From: JBLHKE01 sp047619485
GTDB taxonomy: Bacteria > Verrucomicrobiota > Verrucomicrobiia > Verrucomicrobiales > DEV007
DNA: 6,926 nt
Direction of reading: 5' to 3'
NCBI GenBank assembly: GCA_047619485.1
Contig: JBLHKE010000415.1
Coordinates: 1 to 6,926 of the forward strand
Position 1 is the stretch's first letter; every line of letters starts with the position of its first letter. A program made the translations under genes and the position numbers. Below the pieces are notes generated by a model. That model was not told the DNA's origin. It worked only from the letters and a program-made list of their open reading frames with translations, and ran no database searches. Positions 1 through 5,048 of the stretch are shown here, one piece after another.

Positions 1-22
1 CAATAGCTGGGCAGGCATTGAG

Positions 23-300
23 CTTAGGGGTTGTCAGGAAATAAGTCATACAAAGATGCGCAGGAATTTTAGCCAGCACCAAGGCAGATTTCAGCGATTA
101 TTGCGGGCTATTTGAGTTGGAAGCTAACGCGGGTGATGGCCAAAATAACCAGCAGATTGTAGGAGTTATTTACTGACAAGTCCTTAGCACCAAGGCAAAG
201 TTTGCTTCGTGTAGTGAACTACTTGGAGGAAACTGCCAACGCAGGTAGGAGGTTCAAGGGCTAGCAGATATGTCCAAGTTATTTCCGAACACACCCTAAG
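23..300. repeat. Degenerate repeat block with inverted ends (possible MITE-like or IS remnant)
   Basis: Two diverged direct units lie at 75-187 and 186-300. Both start with AGCACCAAGGCA, share blocks such as CTA(T/C)TTG, GGAA, AACGC(G/A)GGT and AGCAGAT, and end in a 24-base motif (164-187; 277-300) beginning AGTTATTT. A third copy of this motif lies inverted at 23-46, and weaker inverted similarity continues to about 74. The outer motifs (23-46 and 277-300) are therefore inverted repeats matching at 19 of 24 positions. A TA dinucleotide lies at 25-26 and again at 297-298, where a TA target duplication would sit if the ends begin with GGG. No ORF of useful size lies inside. I do not recognise the family. 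Confidence 0.6.
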
Positions 301-426
301 TGTTCCACCGCCACAGCCCGGAGCGCAATGAATTTTCTCTACTCGGCATCTGCCCGCCCGGCCTTGAGTTGCGTCAGCCCCCTTCTCAGACCGAAAAAAA
401 CAGCCACTGCTCCAAGAGCAAGGATG
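301..426. other. Noncoding stretch between repeat block and CotH gene
   Basis: No convincing gene. Besides the terminator candidate, the minus strand carries an open tail in another frame than the CotH gene, down to a TAG at 339-341. It encodes a hydrophobic segment (ILALGAVAVFFGL), then two arginines, then a polar tail. It has no start of its own outside the CotH coding sequence. It may be chance or the remains of an older C-terminus. Confidence 0.4.
394..424 (-). terminator. Candidate intrinsic terminator after the CotH gene
   Basis: On the minus strand, two bases after the TAG stop at 427-429, TGCTC (420-416) pairs with GAGCA (412-408) around a TTG loop. The stem can extend by a T-G wobble, one mismatch and two further pairs. 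Three bases later there is a run of seven T (400-394). Position and T-tract fit a Rho-independent terminator, but the stem is short and imperfect. Confidence 0.45.
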
Positions 427-3400
427 CTATCCGGAAATCTCGAGCCGGTAGAATGCTCTCTTCTCAGCCGCATCGAAAGTAGCGACCGACCGGTAGCGGA
501 CCGTCGCGGTGCCATCGCCATTGTTTGATGTCGATACCATGACGAGCCCATCAGCTCCCACCCAAGTAAGCAAATCGCCACACGACTTGAGCTGGTAATC
601 AACACTGACCGCAGCGAGATTTATTTGGAACTCAAGGACGAGGTAATCGTCGACAACACCTCCGACATCGACCGCTGTGACCGAGATCTCTGGCAATGAA
701 AATGAACGGCTATCCGTATCGCTTGTCCCGACCGCGAATTCAAAAAACGCGCTGAGCCCGTCGCCGTCGTCGTCTTCCGACGCGTTTCCGCTGAAGGCGA
801 CCGAGTCGGTAGCGCCGGGAGAACCGCCGATATCGACACTAGATCTCCAACTGAACGGGTCGCTATGATCCTGATTACTCTGCGGGTCTCTCAAGACTAG
901 AGAAAAACCATTCCCGTCTGCATCCACAGGCCAAGGCTCAACATCGTTGTAGACAAAACTCTTAATCACACCTCCAGCGGCATCCAAGAGGGTGACCTGC
1001 TCCCCATCGTTGCTCAACGAACCCGAGAACTCGCCAGCGACGACGGCCCCAGAGCTCGGGTAGCGATAATCGAAGGCCGCGCGGGAATCCACTAGGATGA
1101 CCCGCTCGCCCGGCGAGAGAACAAGGGCATTGGCAGGAAGACCGGTATTAAAACCAGCGAACGAAACACCTTCCGTGAACGCCGCCCCCTCGAGCGTCAC
1201 CGCTTGTGTAGGATCGATATTCATTAGTTCGATATACTCAAACTCGCCCCGCGTCAGATACCCCTCTGCCTGTTCGGCGAGGTCAGGCTCAGAAGGGCGG
1301 TAGTTGAGTTCTGAAACCACGATATTGCTGGCCGACGCGGGAACGGCATCGACAACGAAGAGACCTGAGCTAAGCGGGCTCCATTTCGATCCATCAAACA
1401 CTCTCGCGTTGATCTCCACCGAAGTGTCCATATCGAGTGGAGCCGAGTAGATCTGTGCGCTCGAGGATGGCCCGTTGCCGCTCCCGCCGCTCCCAACCAG
1501 CTGTGCCCCCCACAGGGCGTCACTGCTACCAGTTCCATTATTAAGCCCGTGGATCGCCAACACATTCGAGCCTACTTGTAGGCTGCTGATGAACTGGGTG
1601 ACCGAAAAGTCTTCGAACAACACTGCGAGGGTGTCAGTGTGTCCACCTGCCGCGCCCGTATCAAAGGCTAGTGCTGCTGGCGCGTTCGCACTCTCGATCC
1701 GAACACCGTTTAAATAGGCAACAAAACCGTCATCATAGCGCATCTTCAAAGTCAGCTGATCGAGCGCATCGATCTCAGCCTGAGAATTGATGGTGAACGG
1801 GATCCGGATGTAACAACTCTCGTTCTTGGTGTACATCTCGGATTCCACATCCAGGTTGAAGTAGGGATCATAAGCATTGTTGCTGCTGCGCTCATAGCCG
1901 ACGCCCTGCATTCCCTGGATCCAGTTTGCCGAGTTTGCCGGGCTGGTCACATTTGTCCAATCCGCAACGCTCAGCGTGCTACCGCCATTGGCTACGGACG
2001 GCACCAACACCTCGCAATTGGCATCTTCCCCCACCAAGGTCGAGCTCATCCCAACGGCATTCCCTGCCACCCGCGGATCGCTGCCGTCGGTCGTGTAGTA
2101 GATGTCCGCTCCTCCCCAAGCGTTCGGATCCGACATGGTCAGATCGAACCCGCTCGCCACTTCTCCGCCATACTGGTTGTAGCTCGGCGGCCGGGCGAGC
2201 CCGCTAGTGCCGCGCGACTGCGTCTCGATCCACGTCATCCTCTGCGTCAGCCAGTCCTTCATCCAGTCGATCTCCGACTGGTGCGTCTGGCGCGTCTGAT
2301 AGCCGCCGGCATTCGGCCACAGGTAGGTGCCGAGGATGTTCCACTCGTCAAAGTTCCGCGTCACAGCGTTCGGCGTGCCGGAACTACCATCGAGTTCCGC
2401 ATCGTGTTTGTCGATCAGCGCCATCATGTTCGAGGTGTCGAACAGGCTGCGACGCAACTCCCAGAACCGGTCCCAGTAGGCGAGGTCGAACTCCACATCC
2501 TGGAACAGGCGCTGGTACCAGTAGTAGTTGGTGCCCGATGTCTGCGTGTAGTACCAGCCGGTGGGGATCTCGCCCTGGAGGTAGTTCGCGTTGCCGAGTG
2601 CCAGGTTGTAATCCCAAACCGGCAGGGCGCGGATCTTCTCGCCGCGATCCTTTGAGAAATAGGTGCTGATACGGTAGCCGTCGATCTCCTTGAAGGTCTC
2701 GACGAAGAGGTGCATGTCGATGAAGCTCGCCGGGTCGATGTAGGCGGCGTAACCAGTCTCCGGATCGTCGAAATTCGCGCCGTGCAAGGCGGTCTCGAAG
2801 TCGTTCACGTAGCCTCTCAGGTAATTGAACTGCGCGGTGTTTAGCTGCTCCGGGTCGTGGGTGTCGAGCGGCACGCCCTCGATCGCCGTATTCCACGGTT
2901 GGCTGTGCGGCGGCTTGTCCTTCTTGAAGATGTAACCGCCGGTGATCAGCTCTGGATCGGTCACGCTCTCGTTGAGCTTCTCGATGTCAATGCGATCACT
3001 GTTGCGCTTGATCTTCTCCATGATGACGTAGACGCCGCGGTAGTCGTTCATCGATACCGTGCCGCCGTTCTGGTTGAAGAACAGCTCGACAAAACGGGTG
3101 CGCACGCCGCCGTCGTTGCCGTGCAGCTGGCGCGCGCAATCGTAGACGATCACGTTGCGCATCAGCGTCTTGTCAGAATACGGCGCGTGCACGATCCAGT
3201 CGGACTCGCTCGGCATGCCGAGGATCGACACGTCCTTGTCCATGTCCTCGTTGTTCCACGTCTCCCATGCATACTGCTTCTTCGGGAATCCAGAAGAACT
3301 CTGCCCGCGCACGTGCATGCCGCCGCGCCCGGTGAAATCGGTGACGCCGTCAATGTGGGCGAGGCCGTCTGCCGGATCGCGATCGATCACGACGGTGTAA

Positions 3401-4929
3401 ACATTGCGGAACGGTCGCGGTGCGCCGGAGCTGCTGGCTTGATCAATATTCACGCCGGCGGAGTCGGCAACCACGATCGGCAGGTTGGAGGTGAAATTCT
3501 GCATATCGGCCGCCATTTCGATGAGCGTGCGGCTCTTGATCTCGCCCGGTAGCCGACCGGCCTCAAACGTGCGTGCGCGCACTGTCGTCGTGTTGGTGAT
3601 GTTGAACGACGACGCGTAGATCGCCGAGCTCTCGGTCGGCACGGTGCCGTTGGTCGTGTAGCGCACCACCGCCGTGGGCGATAAGGTCGGCAAGATGGTG
3701 AGCGACGTCGAGCTGTAGAAAACTCCGCCGGTCTTGTCGAACTGCGCGTCCTCGGCAGGTGGTCCGGCTGCCTGCAGGCCTGAATTTTTCGCCCCAGGGC
3801 TCGGCGTTTCCAAAAACCCGAGCGTGCGCGCCTGGCCGAGTTCACCGTAGGCGATGTCCTCCGTCTGCGCGGCGTAATTGAATTCGCTCAGCACCGTCAT
3901 GCCGTCCGGGGCGACCAGTGCCAGATAGCCGCCAGCTTTTGGCAGGGAGAAATTCGTGTGCAGTGGCGCACCGGCGACCGCGCGGTCTTTCCCAGAGGCG
4001 AACACCGTCAGGTATTCGTAGGCCGCCATGGTCTCGGCGGGGAACTGCCACATCGTCTTGTTGGCGACATCGGTGGTGAGGTAGTGGCCGCCCAGGTTCA
4101 CGCTCGCGTTTTGGCCATTGTAAATTTCCAGCCAGTCAGGGCTGTCGAGATCCTCGTCGTCGAGCGTGTCCTGATTGTCGGCGACGAATTCTGAAATCAC
4201 CGGACCATCGGTCGTGATCGGGCTCTGGGTGGTGGTGGTAAACGACAGGTCATCGAGGTAGGTGCTCTGGTTCGCGCCGCCGGTCCGTCCGGAGAAAGCG
4301 AAACGATCTCCCGCCGATGGAACGAATCCCGAGGTGGTGAGATTGGTTGCAAGCGCATTGCCGTTGTAGGTGATATCGAGACCAAAACTATCCCAATGCA
4401 GCACCACCGGCACCCAGTCACCGGCAGTCGAGCCATAATTGTGCAGGAAGTTACCGACGCTCACACCGTCTGAAAAAATCTCGACCGAGGGATCGTCGCC
4501 GCCGTTGTTGTAGGTGTCCCAGGCGATGATCAAACCGTTGTCGACCGCGAAACCTGCCTCGCCGCCACCATAACCGCCCGGGATCGCACCGAAGGTGAGT
4601 GAAACGCCATCGGCAAAGCTGCCGGTTCCGCCGATTTGCAGATCGAAGGTGACCGTGAACGATTCGAGCTCCTGTCCGGAATCGAGATCCGGCAACTTGA
4701 ACGACGATGCCGTTCCGCCCGTATTATTTTGCGTCATCCGCAGATACGGATCGCCGCCCCCCTGAACCGAGGCGATGCCGTCATTGCTAGCAATGGTCGA
4801 ACCGTCGCCAAGACTGGTGGTGCCTGCAGAGAAACCTGAAAAGGATTGGGTGTAGGTTCCGGCAATGGCGATGGGAGCACCGAAGCACAGCGATGCCATC
4901 AGTGCCACCAGGAGGAGGTGGATTTTCAT
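427..4929 (-). CDS. Secreted multidomain CotH-kinase-like protein (lectin-like, lamin-tail, chitobiase C-terminal-like and CotH domains)
   Basis: A 1500-residue exported protein, complete. I start it at the ATG at 4927-4929 because a signal peptide follows directly (MKIH, hydrophobic core, probable cleavage after A-I-A near residue 23). An upstream in-frame GTG at 5007 would add 26 non-signal-like residues. No Shine-Dalgarno is visible. Domains, residues from this ATG: ConA/L-type-lectin-like module about 24-230; lamin-tail domain 240-364 (ISEF, DWLEIYN); chitobiase C-terminal-like domain 394-471 (VRYTTNGTVPT); CotH domain 482-904; second chitobiase-like domain 912-1194 (IYYTTDGSDP) interrupted by a beta-sandwich insert about 962-1146 (YDDGFVAYLNG, VLAIHGLN); second lamin-tail domain 1198-1374; short Asp-rich DDDGDGLS motif near 1385; C-terminal beta domain ending FYRLEISG. 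CotH hallmarks: VRGQSS/FPKK near 540-551, Asp750 and Asp773 (WDYNLALGN) 23 residues apart. CotH of Bacillus spores phosphorylates proteins; the substrate here is unknown. Architecture is certain, activity is inferred. Confidence 0.93.
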   Translation of the reverse strand: MKIHLLLVALMASLCFGAPIAIAGTYTQSFSGFSAGTTSLGDGSTIASNDGIASVQGGGDPYLRMTQNNTGGTASSFKLPDLDSGQELESFTVTFDLQIGGTGSFADGVSLTFGAIPGGYGGGEAGFAVDNGLIIAWDTYNNGGDDPSVEIFSDGVSVGNFLHNYGSTAGDWVPVVLHWDSFGLDITYNGNALATNLTTSGFVPSAGDRFAFSGRTGGANQSTYLDDLSFTTTTQSPITTDGPVISEFVADNQDTLDDEDLDSPDWLEIYNGQNASVNLGGHYLTTDVANKTMWQFPAETMAAYEYLTVFASGKDRAVAGAPLHTNFSLPKAGGYLALVAPDGMTVLSEFNYAAQTEDIAYGELGQARTLGFLETPSPGAKNSGLQAAGPPAEDAQFDKTGGVFYSSTSLTILPTLSPTAVVRYTTNGTVPTESSAIYASSFNITNTTTVRARTFEAGRLPGEIKSRTLIEMAADMQNFTSNLPIVVADSAGVNIDQASSSGAPRPFRNVYTVVIDRDPADGLAHIDGVTDFTGRGGMHVRGQSSSGFPKKQYAWETWNNEDMDKDVSILGMPSESDWIVHAPYSDKTLMRNVIVYDCARQLHGNDGGVRTRFVELFFNQNGGTVSMNDYRGVYVIMEKIKRNSDRIDIEKLNESVTDPELITGGYIFKKDKPPHSQPWNTAIEGVPLDTHDPEQLNTAQFNYLRGYVNDFETALHGANFDDPETGYAAYIDPASFIDMHLFVETFKEIDGYRISTYFSKDRGEKIRALPVWDYNLALGNANYLQGEIPTGWYYTQTSGTNYYWYQRLFQDVEFDLAYWDRFWELRRSLFDTSNMMALIDKHDAELDGSSGTPNAVTRNFDEWNILGTYLWPNAGGYQTRQTHQSEIDWMKDWLTQRMTWIETQSRGTSGLARPPSYNQYGGEVASGFDLTMSDPNAWGGADIYYTTDGSDPRVAGNAVGMSSTLVGEDANCEVLVPSVANGGSTLSVADWTNVTSPANSANWIQGMQGVGYERSSNNAYDPYFNLDVESEMYTKNESCYIRIPFTINSQAEIDALDQLTLKMRYDDGFVAYLNGVRIESANAPAALAFDTGAAGGHTDTLAVLFEDFSVTQFISSLQVGSNVLAIHGLNNGTGSSDALWGAQLVGSGGSGNGPSSSAQIYSAPLDMDTSVEINARVFDGSKWSPLSSGLFVVDAVPASASNIVVSELNYRPSEPDLAEQAEGYLTRGEFEYIELMNIDPTQAVTLEGAAFTEGVSFAGFNTGLPANALVLSPGERVILVDSRAAFDYRYPSSGAVVAGEFSGSLSNDGEQVTLLDAAGGVIKSFVYNDVEPWPVDADGNGFSLVLRDPQSNQDHSDPFSWRSSVDIGGSPGATDSVAFSGNASEDDDGDGLSAFFEFAVGTSDTDSRSFSLPEISVTAVDVGGVVDDYLVLEFQINLAAVSVDYQLKSCGDLLTWVGADGLVMVSTSNNGDGTATVRYRSVATFDAAEKRAFYRLEISG
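1492..2046 (-). other. Beta-sandwich domain inserted inside the second chitobiase-like domain
   Basis: Residues about 962-1146 of the CotH protein. The surrounding domain begins at GADIYYTTDGSDPRVAGNAV (residues about 941-960) and resumes at SAQIYSAPLDMDTSVEINARVFDG (about 1157-1180, nucleotides about 1470-1390). The insert carries ADWTNV, GVGYER, SCYIRIPFTI, MRYDDGFVAYLNGVRI and NVLAIHGLN, typical of galactose-binding-like jelly rolls. I recall similar split domains in other verrucomicrobial lamin-tail/CotH proteins, so it is probably a family trait. Boundaries are approximate. Confidence 0.7.
2218..3486 (-). other. CotH domain (atypical secreted protein-kinase-like core)
   Basis: Residues about 482-904 of the CotH protein. 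Visible conserved elements in order: MHVRGQSSSGFPKKQY (Arg541, Lys550, Lys551), YSDKTLMRNVIVYDCAR (Lys587, Arg591), YRGVYVIMEKI (Glu638), FKEIDGYRISTYF (Asp750, codon 2680-2682) and PVWDYNLALGNANY (Asp773, codon 2611-2613). The 23-residue spacing of the two Asp equals that of Asp228 and Asp251 of Bacillus subtilis CotH as I remember them, the catalytic and metal-binding positions. The usual WDFD is WDYN here, which leaves the first Asp intact. An active kinase is plausible but unproven. Confidence 0.85.
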
Positions 4930-4952
4930 ATGTTGGGGGATATAGCAGATTT

Positions 4953-4981
4953 TCGGGATGCCGAGTATTCCGGCACCCCGA
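4953..4981 (-). promoter_or_regulatory. Stem-loop in the leader of the CotH gene
   Basis: On the minus strand TCGGGGTGCCG (4981-4971) pairs with CGGCATCCCGA (4963-4953) around a seven-base loop: 11 pairs including one G-U wobble, which on the plus strand would be an A-C mismatch. It ends 23 bases before the ATG at 4929. The following bases are AAAATCTGC, so there is no U-tract and it is not a standard intrinsic terminator. It could be a leader structure, an RNA-stability element or a U-less terminator of the upstream gene. Confidence 0.45.
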
Positions 4982-5002
4982 CTCCACCCTAGCTCAATCT
5001 CG

Positions 5003-5034
5003 GCCACCGCTCAAGCGCCGCACGGTGGCGCTCG
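5003..5034 (-). other. Two mutually exclusive hairpins after the upstream stop codon
   Basis: Starting 14 bases after the TAA at 5049-5051, the minus strand can form CGAGCGCC (5034-5027) with GGCGCTTG (5019-5012), eight pairs including one G-U. Alternatively it can form GCCACCG (5029-5023) with CGGTGGC (5009-5003), seven pairs with a 13-base loop. Both need bases 5027-5029, so only one can form. No T-run follows. They may be termination or processing signals between the two genes. Confidence 0.3.
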
Positions 5035-5048
5035 CTTCGCGCTCCGAA

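Noticed and set aside
75..197. Direct repeat AGCACCAAGGCA as a CRISPR repeat
   Set aside because: Only two copies 111 bp apart, and the intervening sequence is itself repeated rather than a unique spacer.
2384..2896. Minus-strand open frame of 170 codons in another frame
   Set aside because: Overlaps the CotH domain in a shifted frame. Its Arg/Pro-rich composition is typical of a frame shadow.
2857..3552. Plus-strand open frame of 231 codons
   Set aside because: Lies wholly antisense to the CotH domain coding region, whose conserved motifs are clear. The translation is rich in Val, Ala, His and Arg with no domain, as expected for the complement of a GC-rich gene.
4930..5007. Longer start for the CotH gene at the GTG at 5007
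   Set aside because: It would put 26 residues of non-signal sequence ahead of a good signal peptide and translate through the stable hairpin at 4953-4981.
4986..5014. Possible promoter TTGAGC (5014-5009), 17-base gap, TAGGGT (4991-4986) on the minus strand
   Set aside because: Both boxes match consensus weakly, and such matches are expected by chance in a gap of this size. Not listed as a feature.
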